Positions 23,649-36,170 of a DNA stretch of 64,000 bases are shown in pieces. The stretch comes from Voacanga thouarsii (taxonomy: Eukaryota; Streptophyta; Magnoliopsida; Gentianales; Apocynaceae), in the NCBI GenBank assembly GCA_026120185.1, contig JANUWF010002021.1:1053001-1117000 (forward strand). The letters run 5' to 3'. Under the pieces are notes generated by a model, which saw nothing but the letters and a program-made list of their open reading frames with translations, was not told the origin of the DNA and searched no databases. Numbering within the stretch: the stretch's first letter is position 1; every line of letters begins with the position of its first letter. Position numbers and translations under genes: made by a program.

Positions 23649-26600
23649 ATGGTAATTATGATATTTCCTTGATATTATTATTAGTTCATTTCTATCCCTT
23701 CTTGGAACTATTGTATTGATGAGTGGATGGCTTATTAGAAATTGAATTGGATTAAATGTATATTGTTCCACTCAATGGCTATTTATTAATGAAAATTGAG
23801 TTACAAACATATTTTGGGGTTTTGTTAATCCTCCATACATGAAATATTTAATGTGACATTTGACACACATGACTTTCTGTGTAACACCTTGCTTCCTACG
23901 TGCCTAAAAAGGGGAGGGATGTCACACCATCTAGAGGACCAGGGGCTTTTATAACAAGGTACAAAGGAAAACAACTCAATAAATTAAAGCAAAAATCTTA
24001 TTACAATTGGAATAAAAACTTATATAGGTCTGAAATTCAAAACTAACAATCATCTCTCAAAAGAAATACTAAACAGGATAAAATAAATTGAACTTCCATC
24101 TCTTAGTCATCCAACCTGCTTAATAAAAGCACTCCCCTGAAAATATGATATCAAATGAGTATGAGATTGACATCTCAGTAAGTCTCGTGTGTACGAATAT
24201 CATATTAAACAATTCGTGTATGCTGGTTTATCAAAACCACAAATTGTGTTTGCAAGCCAATTTTTCATCCATAAACAATCATTGAATGGAACAATATACA
24301 TTATATGCAAAATAATTCCTAGAAAACCATCCACTCATCAATATAATAGAATCAAGAAGGGATTAGTAATGTTTCTATAATAATATCAAGTCAATATCAT
24401 GATTACCATCATGATAGCTCCCACTGTAACCGTTCAACACTGGGCAGTGGGTGATCCACCCATTAGGGTGACATACTCCTCCATCTCTATACCTAACACA
24501 CCAATTGCCCAACCCAGAAAATATAGTCCACATAGACCCACATGCTAGCTCGAACCGGCCTGATGAAATAGTACTGTCGTCTCTTTAAGTAGAGTTCATT
24601 TTGTGGAGGTGGCCTCCTGCTAGAAGACTCACTCTAACTCTCTAAGACTAGTACCACTGGCCTACTTCCAGTGAGTACTCAATGCTCACCATTAGGTGCA
24701 AAATAATTTCCTTGTTTCACAACCTTTGATTACCTTGGTTTTGCAAAACATGGTTTTCTCAGCAAGCTTTTCAAAAAGTTTTAGTCATAAAAGAAGGAAA
24801 ACCATTTTCAGTTAAAAGTGGTGATTTGACAAAATCATTTAGAGATCAAAATAATAACGTTCTCAATCCAAATATCACAATTTAACAATAACATTGCATC
24901 ATTATTTCAATCATCATGTCGACATCATTACAATATCACTATAGAAAAGACTCGCAAACATGTACGCTTTAGCCAAATAGTTATGCAGAGACTTACTTAA
25001 ATATTCCAAATATTCAACAACAGCTAATGCTTGCCCTCACTTCCAACTTATTTCTTATCTAAAATCAATGATTCTACAATTGGAATCTATATATTAATCC
25101 ACTATCTTTTCATGCATCATGAATCCTTATGATCTCATTAATCACCTAATTCATCCAAAGTATGTAGATGGATTAATTCATTAAATCACCTCTATATCTT
25201 TCCCTTGTCATGCAACCCATCATTATGCATGCATATAATCAAATCACATCTTCGATATATTAACTCCAATATTCATCTACCATTAATCTCATATAATAAT
25301 CGTATTTGCATCAAAAGATCTCATCTTTAATCAACATGAATTAGATCTAGATTCATCATAGTAGTATATCACCATATTTTGCTCCATATATGCCTAGATC
25401 AACTATTGCACCATCAAACCTATCAATCTTGTCTATTCATGCTTTTCACGCTAGACTTCATGCATAGTAGCACCACCATAAAATCAAACTTAATTAAAAT
25501 AGAAGAGTTAAGCCTCAAATACCTCTTAAGCGACATAAAAAAGAGCAAAGGTAGCGTCTTTGTTACTTGGTTGAGTTCACTTGAGAAGAAGAGTTGATTG
25601 ATCCTCTATGTTTTCTTGATTCAAAATTCACCAATAGGGGAAAAATTAACCTTTTATTGACCATGATTTAGGAGAAGAAAAGGAGAAAAATTGAATAAAA
25701 TTTGAAGGAGGTTGAAGGCTTAGTTACCTTGGGTTTAGTTTTCGATTTTGGTGATAATTGGAGTTGAGATGGCAACTTTTTGGAGAAGGTGGCAGTTGGA
25801 ATTTTTGTGAATTACAGAATGTTTAGGGTTTTATAGAAGGCTGGTTTGATGAAGGAAATAGGTTAGATTTAGGTGTTTTAATGCTTGGAAGAGTTGCACT
25901 TTTTTTTTTTTTTACTCTTGAACACAACAAGGAAAAATGACAGCTTTTGTTCTTCTTGTTGTGGCAATGTTTGAGCAATGTTTAGAAGGTTTTTGTGGCT
26001 TATTTTTTGTTTCTAATATGGCCGAAAATAATAGAGAAAAAGGAGAGAAGAACGAGGCTGGTTTCGGCCTTGTTCTTGGATGAAAATAAGATAGGAAAAA
26101 TGAGGTCTTTTGGCATGTTGCTTTTATCGAACACAAGAGAGGGTTTGAGAGCATTTAGGTTGAAGGATTTTTTTCTATGTGTGTGTCTAAGGTGGCCGAA
26201 ATTATGGAGAAGGGAGAGGAGAAATTCTGGTTGTTTATTTGGCTAAAAGAAATTTGATTGGTTGGAGGTTATCTTGGATAGGATTATACTAGGGTTGAAG
26301 AGTTCTACTTGAGCTAAATTAGCTATGGTAGTGGCGGCTAGGGTATAAATTTTTCCAGAAATTTTAAGTAAAGAGAATAGGATATTAATCCAAAAAATAA
26401 TTTAATTAATACTCTAATTTATTTTAGGCAAAAATAAGTAATTAAAGAATAATTATATTTAGAGATAAAATCTGGTTTTTATGTGATAAAGCTAAAATTT
26501 CTTTTATCCTAACCTCTAATTTCCAAAATAGCATAATTCCAAAAAGATATTTGCTTAAATTAAAATTCAACATTATCTGTTTATTTCAAACTAAAATTCT

Positions 26601-26950
26601 TTAAAGAAAATTATTTTGGGGAGACTTTTCTCCTATGAAAAATAACAGCTAAATATAGCTTCCAAGGTAAATGTTTCTATATTTTATTTCCTCAATAAAT
26701 CCTTTGGGTAATAGCTTTGAAAATTTCATAATTTGACGTATTTAAATTCCCTAAAAGATTAAGGTAAAATACTAACTAGAAAATAATAGGAATTTAATTT
26801 ACTTTAATTCTTTTTATCAAAAACCTAAAATAATCACATTCCTATATTTTAGGAAGTGGGAACCTAAGGTGGTGGCAAGCCCTAGGAATTTTGGCCAAGT
26901 GGAGAAAAATATGGGAAAAGGAGATTAATCAGGGAAAAGAAGGAAAATGC

Positions 26951-27024
26951 TTGCAAGAGTTGGGATTTGAACTCAAGTCACCAATGAATACACACCAAGC
27001 TCTAACTACTATTTCACAATAACT
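26951..27024 (-). other. tRNA-like module in Chr-5 LTR
   Basis: The minus strand reads ATTGTGAAATAGTAGTTAGAGC, a TTGGTG-rich spacer, then GACTTGAGTTCAAATCCCAA. The last part folds as a T-arm: TTGAG and CCCAA pair except for one A-C around a 7-base TTCAAAT loop. Net of insertions it lies about 262 bp from the LTR start. Confidence 0.62.
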
Positions 27025-27606
27025 CTTGTTTAAATATTCTTCAAATAAATTCCCATTGCTCCTACTCAACTCACTCATTATTCTTCCATTAAATTCTACT
27101 CCATGAGAACAAAAGATCTATCACGTCATTCAACACAACTATATCTAAATAAATAAGTGGGAAAAAATTCACTTTGCCATCTCAAAATATAGTTAAAATC
27201 CCGCATTGCCATCTAAATATCATTTTGAACCTAATTGCTATCTGAACTTTGATTTTTTTCCCCCCACATTGCCATCCAGCAACCTCTAATCCTTAAATTA
27301 AGTTAATTAACACAGTAGATTAAATATAAAATAGTGTAAATTTCTCACATAACTAACTTAAAAATTAAAAAGACTAAATTATCTATAATTTAAATTTGAA
27401 AAAATAAAAAATAAAATATGATTTAACTAATTTAACTTAATTTAATTGAACTAATTTAGTCTTTTTGTTATTTAAGTTAGTTAGATAGAAAATTTACACT
27501 GTTTTATATTTAATTTATCATGTTAATTATATTAATTTAAGGGTTAGAGATGTTGGATGGCAATGTGAGAAAAAATCATAGTTCAGATGGCAATTAGATT
27601 CAAAAT

Positions 27607-29144
27607 TGATAGTGCCTAAATTAGTAATATATTTCCTAGTTATTTGAGGCTATTTTGTGATATTTTGTTCAATAACAGGTCATATTCCTTCATATTTGAG
27701 ATTTTAACCTTGGAAAGGTATTTTGTGCATTATTTCAGATTTTAGGGGTAAAATCAAATAAAAACGTTGCAAAATAGAACAGAGGCGGCGCCGGCGAGAA
27801 CAGGGGAACTGGTGCCGGCCACGTGTTGTTGGAATGCACTTCGAGGTGATGAAAAACCAATGAAATAGAGTGGAACAGAACCAAACCGACGTCGGCTCGA
27901 AGGCTAGAGGCTACGCTGGCTGCACTCTGGAAGGGTTGGCACGAAAATCAAGAAAATTGGTGAACGAATAATGGAACAGAACACAACCGGCGCTGGCTAG
28001 GAGGCCGGAGGTGGCGCCAAATGTGCCTTGATGCTAAGGCGGTGCCTCGATTTTTGCAGGCAGCTTTTGGTAATTTGCAGATTTTTAATATTTTCCTACT
28101 TCTAGTCGGCCAAAAACCTTAAAGGAACGATTTTAGGCACTTCAAAAGCCTATAAATAAAGGGAAAACAGAAGGAAAAGAGGAGGATTCACAGATCAAAG
28201 TAGAAAATCACTCAAATTAAGGAGGAATTCTTCAGTTCAAGGAGGATTGTACAAGGGGGTCTACGAAGGACGAATAAAGAGGCTTGTCTATGAGTGCTTT
28301 CTTTTAACTTTGTTTTCTTTTTCTTGAAGAATGATGTATTAATTGTTCTATTGTAATTTGACATTGTTTAGGTATTCATGATTGTTAGAGTTACTTTGAT
28401 CTTTTGATTAATTGATTGTTATTCTTGGTATTTAATTACTTGAGTTGATTACGAGATTAGTTGTTTGTTTCTTTCTATTAAGTTGCTTGACTGAAGGGGT
28501 TGATGGTGGTCTCAATTGATTGATTTCATATTTGTTGTCTATTAACTTACTTGACTAAAGAGGATAATTGCTAAGAACTGGGTAATTAAAGACTAATTAA
28601 TGTCTACTAGACCAAGGATTCATTGGTCAGTTTCATGTTTTAAGTTTGCTTGAATACGAAAATGTAATCAATGATTATGTTTAATGCATTTTTTGGGTGA
28701 ATTAGTTGAGACTGACCATATGATGCTAATTTATCTAGAAGATAGTGATTTCATGGATTGACCAAAGAAGTGAATCTATATTAATCCTTCATTATGCCAA
28801 GAGAATGATTAGTTATGATAATGATTGGGTACTTTAAGATTATGTTTGTCAAAATAATGGTTTGAGTTACATAATTCTCCATCCTTGACATGTATATATT
28901 ATTTTATTTTATTTTATTTTTCTTTTTATTTCTTTCTCACTTTATTGAGTCAGTTAAACAATGAAAGAAAAGTGACTAATGCATACTTGTTCCTGGAGGA
29001 TCGACACTCGTTTGAACCCTATGCTATGTTTAATGATGAGTATGCTTGCTCATATATGTTATTTAGGGTTAACATTTTAATTTAAACTTGATTGGGAATG
29101 TGATTATTTTTATATAATTTTTATACCTAAATCTATACACATCA
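27607..29144 (+). repeat. Ath-4 5' LTR
   Basis: A 1538-bp LTR from TGATAGTGCCTAAATTAG to CTATACACATCA. TATA box at 28151-28158. GC-rich paired motifs at about 27785-27830, 27887-27925 and 27986-28025. Confidence 0.92.
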
Positions 29145-29168
29145 AGTTTTTGACGCCGCTGCCAGGGA
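29145..29168 (+). other. Ath-4 primer binding site (tRNA-Asp type)
   Basis: TGACGCCGCTGCCAGGGA follows the LTR after AGTTTT. It is the Athila-type site with three changes from the TGGCGCCGTTGCCGGGGA seen in Ath-6. Confidence 0.82.
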
Positions 29169-29479
29169 ACAATATCATGAAAGCTTGGATTTAGTTGATT
29201 TAACCATGTTTATATGTTTATATGTCCATATGTCTATATGTTCATTGTGTAAATCGATGTTATATCTTGTTGTTTGTAACATTTTGTGACTTTATTGACT
29301 AACATACTTCATATTATACTATAAATACCACTAACTTTTGTATGTACATAGTTTGGGAATGCGTATGTTTTTCTTTTCTTTATTTTTATATCATTTGTTT
29401 TTCTTAACTTTTTTTTCTTTTTTTTTTTGTTTTTATTTTCGATTTGATTTTTGTTTTTTTAGCTCGAGATTAACGTCAT

Positions 29480-30337
29480 CATGGACAACTACTTTTGGGC
29501 ACGATATTAAAGGAGCTACAATGATGAGAATTTGGCAAAGTTGGAATCTCGGATCGATGCTTTTTATGAGACATTACTTGAAGCCTTAATGCATTCTTTT
29601 GTCGCCAGTTTAAATTCCTCCATTAAGCGGCATAAAGAAGTATCCCAATGATTGAGCTATCAAAGAACACAACTAGCCAAGTTGGTTGAGGATGCCATAA
29701 AGTCCTATATGCTTGAACAAGAGACTTTCTAAGGAAAGGAGAGAGGATATGAGGACCAATTGTCCAATGTGGAAAGGGAAGTATTCAATTCTACTCTACG
29801 TGCTAATAATTCTAATATCTATTTATCACATGATTTTTTAGGTTCCTCTCAATTCTTGGAGAACAAGTGTCCAAATGATGATGTGTTAAATTTATCATGC
29901 CTCAAGGAGTTGGATCTTTCAATGCTACATTATAAGAAGTCCTTGGAGGATAGCGGTAATTTCTATCCTTCACCCCATTCAAAGAGAGGTAACTTGGTAT
30001 TTATAGATGTATTAAAAAAAAAAAGGATTTCTTGATCTCATCTTTAAGAACTCAAATACTAAGTTTAAAGGAGAATTTTAATTATGAACATTCTTTTGAA
30101 GGGTTAAAAGGTGATTTCAAGTTTGGTGCATTCTTTAGAGATTATATGGACTTATATGGTGACAAAAATATTTGTCTATCTAAAACATTGTTAGAAAAAG
30201 AGGTTTATGTGTTTTGCTTTAGTGAGAAAAATTATTTTCATAAACCTTCTATTTGTCAAAAACCTCTCTTCATTCTATATTCATCATACCTATTTTCTAT
30301 TTTGAGCATTACATTCTTTTCAAAAGGGTTGTGGTAA
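29480..30337 (+). pseudogene. Ath-4 unrecognised reading frame, broken
   Basis: From an ATG near 29480, one frame runs to about 30030 with stops after MDNYFWARY, after KEVSQ and after LEQETF. Its longest open piece starts at 29760. It ends just after a run of twelve A residues (30012-30023); the next open frame (30032-30337) is shifted, consistent with slippage in that run. Together some 280 codons lie where gag would be. The N-terminal part is charged and probably helical (AKLESRIDAFYETL). I recognise no domain, no zinc knuckle and no protease or RT motif. It may be a worn gag or a captured sequence. The C-terminal 40 codons are hydrophobic and may be read-through. Confidence 0.45.
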
Positions 30338-30339
30338 AA

Positions 30340-32053
30340 TTTTTGAAGAAAAAAGGAAAAAACTTCTTGGGTTCTCTTGACTTTTTTTTTTCTTTCGTAC
30401 TATATGTGTTTCTTTTTTGTACTATTTTCTTTCCTTCTTGCTTATTTTTCTTTTCTAGTTTTTATACTTTGGTGTGTTTCTTTGGGGTATTTTTCTTTTT
30501 AGGTACTTCGACAATGCTCATTTCTGCTAGAATTCGACTCTTTTGTAGGAGAATGCACAATACGATGGAAGTATTTTCTTTCTTCTCTTTCCCCCTTTAT
30601 TTTTGGTCCCGTGGCAATATTTCCTTACTCTATTTGTTTGGCCATTGAAGACAATGTCCAGTTTAAGTGTGGGGGAGTGGTTAGGATGGGAATTCTTCTG
30701 TGCTTTATTTATCTTGAAATTCTTCTTTGAACCTTTTGAGCAGATTTTTCAAATTTTTTTCTGATTTTTTCAGAGCTTTCAAGATGTATTTTTAATGCAT
30801 ATCTTCGCACTAGATCATAAAGCATATGTTTTATATCATTTATGGCTTACGCATGACTTTTTGCATGCACTTGGACTAAGTAGTTTTTGTTCAAATACTT
30901 TACATTGTTCTTAAATCTGTTTTTCTGCTAAAATTCATTGAGCATTCTAGAACTTACTTGAATACCTCTTGAGGCGAAATAAGAAAGACATTCATAATTT
31001 AACTCAAGAATGACGGTAATAGGCCTTCTTTGGATAGTTTGAACTTTTCAAGCCTATCTATTTTATATTATCCCTAGTACCTATTTTGAGCCTAAATTGT
31101 TAATTTCTTTCTTAAAACCCGTTATCATGCTTTGTCCATTACTTCTTTCAGAGAGTTTTATAATTCTTCCAAATCTTTGATTGCTCTTGATGGATGAAAG
31201 TACAAGTAGACAAATTGTGAGGAAAAATACTTGTGTAAAGGTCATGACTTGTTACTTTTAGTCATGCATCATGTGTCGAGTTGGAATTGTGAAAGGAGAA
31301 AAGAGGAACAAAAAGAAAGAGGGAACAAAAGCTGCTAGAAAAGATTGAGAAAAAAAACTGAGAAATAAACAAAAGTAGCATTTGGAAGGAAAGAAAAAGA
31401 AAAGCTGAAAGAAAAAAAAAAAAAACAAAGAAGAGCACAGGAAGAAAGATGGAATAAAAATTGTTGAAATTTTTGATGATCTTGTGCAATATGAATGAAG
31501 AGTTAAGAATTATTGAGAATGCAGGATTTACTTGAACTAGACTATGATTGCCATACAAGGTTATGAGTTTTGATTGATTTTAGGATATGAGAGCAAGAAG
31601 AGTTTGGAATTTCTTGGTACATTTGGTTTATTCTTTTCCTGCAAACTCTCATCTTCTTTGATATTTGATTTTCCTATATCCTTCGTTTGATAGCTACATT
31701 ACAAACCCTTTAGCCTTATATTACAAGCTTAAAAGTCCTACTTGGCCTAAGTAGAATCATGATATGTCTTGGATTAGTGCAGAGAGTGTATGAAAAGTAA
31801 GTTTACGGAATGCATATTCTTTTTGAACTAAATTCTTTCCAATGGTTTGAGAATATTGTCAAGTATTAAGATGGTTCTAAAAGTCACTATTCACTTACAT
31901 AAGTCTTGCATTTGTTATGAAAGGCAGGTAGCATATGTTTTGTTGTCTTGAATAAAGAAAGCATTGGAGATAATATTTTGATAGTAATTGATTTTCCAAC
32001 TTGTCTTTGATACTTTGCTTGAGGACAAGCAAAAAGTTAAGTGTGGGGGAATG
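30340..32053 (+). other. Ath-4 3' noncoding interior
   Basis: Pyrimidine-rich at 30385-30510, then a first polypurine-like motif (TTAAGTGTGGGGGAGT, 30663-30678), a purine-rich tract at 31287-31440, and the terminal motif TTAAGTGTGGGGGAAT at 32037-32052 just before the 3' LTR. It aligns by eye with Ath-6 46040-47761. Frames on either strand here are low-complexity and not credible genes. Confidence 0.7.
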
Positions 32054-33599
32054 TGATAGTACCTAAATTAGTCATATATTTCCTAGTTATTTGAGGCTAT
32101 TTTGTGATACATTTTGTTCAATAATTGGTCATATTCTTTTATATTTGAGATTTTACCCTTGGAAAGGTATTTTGTGCATTATTTCAAATTTTAGGGGTAA
32201 AATAAGACAAAAATATCGCAAAACAGAACAGAGGCAGCACTGGCCAAGATAGAGGAACTGGCGCTGGCCACGTGCTGCTAGCATGTACTTCGAGGTGACA
32301 AAAAACCAGTGAAACAGAGCATAACAAAACTAAACCGGCGCCGGTTGGGTGGCTAGAGGCGAGGCAGGCTGCACTCTGGAAGGGTTGGCACGAAAATCAA
32401 GAAAAATCAGCAAACGAATAGTGGAACAGAACATAACCGGCACCGGCTAGGAGGCCGGAGGAATCGTCGGCTGTGCCCTGTTATACGCTGAGGCTGTGCC
32501 TTGATTTTCATGTGCAGTTTTTGGCAATTTGTAGATTTTTAATATTTTTCTACTTCTAGTCAGCCAGAAACCCTAAAGGAATGATTTTAAGCACTTCAAA
32601 AGCTTATTAATAAAAGGAAAACACAAGGAAAAGAGGAGGATTCGTAGAACAAAATAGAAATCACTCAAATTAAGGAGGAATTTTTCAGTTCAAGGAGGAT
32701 TGTACAAGGGGGTCTACGAAGGAAGAAGAAGGAAGTTTGTCTATGAGTGCTTTCTTTTAACTTTTTTTTTTTATTTTTCTTGAAGAATGATGTATTAATT
32801 GTTCTATTGTAATTTGACATTGTTTAGGTACTCATGATTGTTAGAGTTACTTTGATCTTTTTATTAATTTATTGTTATTCTGGGTATTTAATTACTTGAG
32901 CTGATTACGAGGTTAGTTGGTTATTTCTTTCTATTAACTTGCTTGACTGAAGGGGTTGATGGTGGTCTCAATTGATTGATTTCCTATTTGTTGTCTATTA
33001 ACTTATTTGACCAAAGAGGATAATTGCTAAGAACTGGGTAATTAAAGACTAATTAATGTCTGCAAGACCAAGGATTCATTGGTCAGTTTCATGTTTTAAG
33101 TTTGCCTGAACACGAAAATGTAATCAATGATTGTGTTTAATGCATTTTTTGGGTGAATTAGTTGAGACTGACCATATGATGCTAATTTATCTAGAAGATA
33201 GTGATTTCATGGATTGACCAAAGAAGTGAATCTATATTAATCCTTCATTATGCCAAGAGAATGATTAGTTATGATAATGATTGGGTACTTTAAGATTACG
33301 TTTGTCAAAATAATGGTTTGAGTTACATAATTCTCCATCCTTGACATATATATATTCTTTTATTTTATTTTCTTTTTCTTTTTCTTTCTTTTCCACTTTA
33401 TTGAGTCAGTTAAACAATGAAAGAAAAGTGACTAATGCATACTTGTTCCTGGAGAAGCGACACTTGTTTGAACCCTATGCTATTTTTAATGATGAGAACG
33501 CTTACTCATATGTGTAATTTGGGGTTAACATTTTAATTTAAACTTGATTGGGAATGTGCTTATTTTATATGATTTTTATACCTAAATCTATACACATAA
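32054..33599 (+). repeat. Ath-4 3' LTR
   Basis: A 1546-bp LTR from TGATAGTGCCTAAATTAG to TACACATAA (the 5' copy ends ACACATCA). The TATA box is altered (TTATTAATAAAAGG near 32607 in place of CTATAAATAAAGG). It is otherwise very close to the 5' LTR by eye. Confidence 0.92.
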
Positions 33600-33806
33600 A
33601 AAATGAAGTTTAGATGGCAATGTGGGGATTTTGATTATAGTTAGGACGATAAAGTAATTTTTTCCCAAATAAATCTATGGACTATCAAATACATAAATTA
33701 CATATAATTCATAAAAATAGTTCAAATTTAACAAATACAATATAAGATGCTATTCCATGCATGGCTTTCCCCATGAACTAATGGCGGCTTAAATTGGGGT
33801 ATTACA

Positions 33807-33820
33807 TCCTCCCCCCTTTA
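33807..33820 (-). other. Chr-5 polypurine tract
   Basis: The minus strand reads TAAAGGGGGGAGGA directly before the 3' LTR. This is the primer for plus-strand DNA synthesis. Confidence 0.85.
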
Positions 33821-33855
33821 GAGAATTTTGTCCCGAAATTCAGACTGTTATACTT

Positions 33856-34330
33856 TTAGAGCAAATCTAGATATTTCCTTTTAATCGAATCTTCAGTTTC
33901 CCATATTACATCCTGAGTACTGCGATAATTCCACAAAATCTTCATCATAGGTATCTACTTATTCCTTAACATCTTGACACTTCGATCCAAAACCTTAATT
34001 GGTTTCTCGACATAGCTTAGATCAGGATACAAAATTAGTGGCTCTTCATTCAATACATGCTCCTGATCAAGGTTGTACTTCTTGAATTGGGACACATGGA
34101 AAATATCATGAATTCCCGCTAACCCTTTTGGCAACTCCAATCGATATGCTACAGGGCTAATCTTTTTGATCACCGGAAAGGGTCCCAAGTAACTAGGACT
34201 TAGCTTTCCTCCTTTAGGATGCTTCAAAATCCCTCTCCTGGGTGTTATCTTCAAAAAGGTCTGATCTCCCACTTGAAACTCCAATTCCCTTCTTCTGTTA
34301 TCTGCATAACTTTTCTATCGGCTCTATTCT
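33856..34330 (-). pseudogene. Chr-5 integrase C-terminal region and chromodomain-like tail
   Basis: The open piece 33955-34284 begins MEFQVGDQTFLKITP and includes KLSPSYLGPFPVI and HDIFHVSQFKKY, the conserved integrase C-terminal segment of plant gypsy elements. It stops early. The original frame continues as KILWNYRSTQDVIWETE and ends at TAA 33856-33858; this VLW-N-TWE pattern is the chromodomain-like tail that directs integration to heterochromatin. The stop separating the two is a defect. Confidence 0.85.
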
Positions 34331-35125
34331 ACTTTCAGTCTTTCTTATATCATCTTAACTTTATCTGCCATCTCCTCAATATTCACTTTGCCAAACTTGA
34401 AAATTCATCCATCCTCAACCCAGTATAACAATACTTGACATTTCCATCCGTATAATGCTTCGTAGGGTGCCATTCTAGTTGACGCTTGATGACTATTGTT
34501 GTACACCAACTCAGCAAAAGGTATGCAATCCAACCACTTGTCTCCAAAATCCAATACGCAAGCTCTAAGAATATTCTCCAATATGTGTATAACTTTTTCA
34601 GACTGTCTATCAGTCTGTGGAGGAGCAGAAGTACTGAGCTTCGGAGTCATTCCCATTGACTCCAGAAACTTGGTCTAAAATCTTGAAGTAAATCTGAGAT
34701 CCCTGTTGGACACAATACTTGAGTGTACACCATGTAATCTAACCACTTCTCGAATATAAGTCATAGCCAGCTTCTCTATAGAATCCTTAATATTTTCCAG
34801 AATAAATGTGCAGTTTTGGTCAATTTGTTAACCACAATCTAAACGGCATCCTTCAAAGTCTTCGACATAGGTAGTCTAATAACAAAATCTATCGAACTTC
34901 TTGCCATTTCCACTTAGGAATAGGCAACGGTTGCAGTAATCTAGTTGCCCTCTTATGTTCTGCCTTTACTTTCTGACAAGTCAAGTAAGTAGAGACATAT
35001 TGCACCACATCCCTCTTCATCCTTGACCACCAATAGGCCTTCTTTCGGTCTTGATACATTTTCACCTCTCTCAGATGAATACCGTACTTACTCTTGTGAG
35101 CGTTATCTATTATCTTCTTTCTCAA
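34331..35125 (-). pseudogene. Chr-5 integrase, zinc and catalytic domains, broken
   Basis: Piece 34889-35125 has the HHCC zinc-binding region (AHKSKYGIH, WWSRMKRDVVQYVSTYLTCQKVKAEH) and LLQPLPIPKWKW. Piece 34405-34656 covers the end of the catalytic core (APPQTDRQSEKVIHILE with the Glu, NNSHQASTRMAPYEALYG). The region between (about 34660-34885) is frame-broken. The enzyme would insert element cDNA; this copy cannot. Confidence 0.85.
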
Positions 35126-35900
35126 TACTCAATCATCCGATACAAAGATCCATTCTCGAAAATATAACACTCCTGCTTCATTAGTCTAGAACTCCTTATT
35201 CACTATTTTGACTTTGTCTGAAATCCTTGATTGCTCCGTTGCACATCACCAATCTCCTGCCTCAGCTCAGGTTCCAACTTTAAATTACATAAGTTGATCC
35301 TATCCTCGTCTACTTCCGCCTTTCACTCCAAGAGTTCTTTGCACTATTTGAACTTCTTGCATCCACATATTAGCCATTTTCACCTTCCAACTCAGGCATC
35401 GGCTACCACATTGGCTTTCCCCGGATGGTAGTTAATTGGACACTTATATTCTTCGAAAAACTCCATCCATCTACGCTATCTTAAATTCAAATCCTTTTGC
35501 AGGAAGATATACTTCAAGCTCTTATTATCTGGGAAGACTTCATACTCTGCTCTATATAAGTAGTGTCGCCACTTCTTCAAGGCAAACACTGTTGCAGCCA
35601 ACTCCAAGTCATGCACCGGGTAGTTAACCTCATGCGGCTTCAGTTTTCTCAAAGCATAGGCGATAACTTTCCTATCTTGCATTAACACTGCCCCTAGTCC
35701 TTCCTTAGAGGTGTCTATGTATAATGAATAGGGTTTACCTCCCTCAAGTAGACTCAATACCGGTGCAGACATCAATCTTCTCTTAAGCTCTTAGAAGTTC
35801 TTTTCGCACTTATCACTCCAGACGTATGGCACATCTTTCCTTAACTATTGGGTCATTAGTGTAGCCAACGTAGGAAGGTTCTTGATAAATCTACGGTACT
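35126..35900 (-). pseudogene. Chr-5 RT C-terminus and RNase H, broken
   Basis: The open piece 35476-35775 carries the RNase H core: Asp in LYIDTSKEG, Glu in [15 protein letters not shown], and Asp in [11 protein letters not shown] (usual YTDHKSL). To its right, up to 35900, the frame includes a VWSDKCEKNF segment with stops, and RRFI at the point where Chr-6 cuts the GYYRRFI motif. To its left (35126-35470) is a decayed linker. RNase H removes template RNA during reverse transcription. Confidence 0.85.
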
Positions 35901-36170
35901 TGTAATACCCCAACTTAACCCCCATTAGTTCATGGGGAAAGTCCTGCATAGCATAGCATTTTAAATTGTATTTGATAAATTTGAACTATATTTATGAAGT
36001 GTATATGATTTATGTGTTTGATATTTCATGGAATAATTTATATGTATATAGTTGTGTTATATAAGGTGATAGAGATTTTGTTCTTATGGAGTACAATTTA
36101 ATGAAAGAATAATGAAGTGAGTTGAATTGGATTTATGGGAATTTATTTGAAGAATATTTACATAAGAATT

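Larger units (their letters stand above)
21043..23879 (+). mobile_element. Chr-4: chromovirus LTR fragment, interrupted by Ath-3
   Basis: Segments 21043-22067 and 23654-23879 are the middle and later part of the same LTR family in plus orientation. They include the ACGTTTTGAAAAGCTTGATG block (21689) and the GGACAACTAGTGTGTTGGGTATAG-like block (21963). The fragment is broken at 23879 by Chr-5 and at 21042 by Chr-3. It could be the 3' LTR of the element whose 5' LTR is Chr-2, with the interior deleted; that is inference. Confidence 0.78.
27607..33599 (+). mobile_element. Ath-4: non-autonomous Athila-like element with two LTRs
   Basis: 5' LTR 27607-29144, tRNA-Asp-type primer site, about 2.9 kb interior, polypurine tract and 3' LTR 32054-33599. 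Target duplication AAAAT is perfect (27602-27606 and 33600-33604). The interior lacks protease, RT, RNase H and integrase. Its right half (about 30390-32053) is homologous to the 3' noncoding part of Ath-6. Its left half holds an unrecognised, broken reading frame. It must have relied on another element for its enzymes. It sits in the right arm of the MITE. Confidence 0.92.
27159..33666. mobile_element. Foldback MITE in Chr-5 LTR, interrupted by Ath-4
   Basis: The left arm begins GGGAAAAAATTCACTTTGCC at 27159. The right arm ends GATAAAGTAATTTTTTCCC at 33666. The arms are long near-complete inverted repeats: CACATTGCCATCCA at 27265 pairs with TGGATGGCAATGTG at 27553, and GACTAAATT at 27370 with AATTTAGTC at 27457. 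Without Ath-4 the element is about 510 bp with almost no loop and no coding capacity. AAATAAAT lies on both sides (27147-27154 and 33667-33674), but four extra bases (AAGT) separate the left copy from the arm, so the superfamily (perhaps Mutator-like) is uncertain. Confidence 0.82.
23880..33806 (-). repeat. Chr-5 3' LTR (interrupted by MITE and Ath-4)
   Basis: Starts TGTAACACC at 23880 and ends GGGGTATTACA at 33806, next to the polypurine tract. Subtracting Ath-4 and the MITE leaves about 3.4 kb, equal to Chr-6. Left flank TTCTG (23875-23879) is the likely target copy in Chr-4. A minus-strand frame at 25912-26154 resembles a plus-strand frame at 37022-37261 in Chr-6, as expected for homologous LTR sequence. 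Confidence 0.88.

Noticed and set aside
31262..31558. A hydrophobic minus-strand frame in Ath-4
   Set aside because: Same cause: complement of the shared purine-rich tract.
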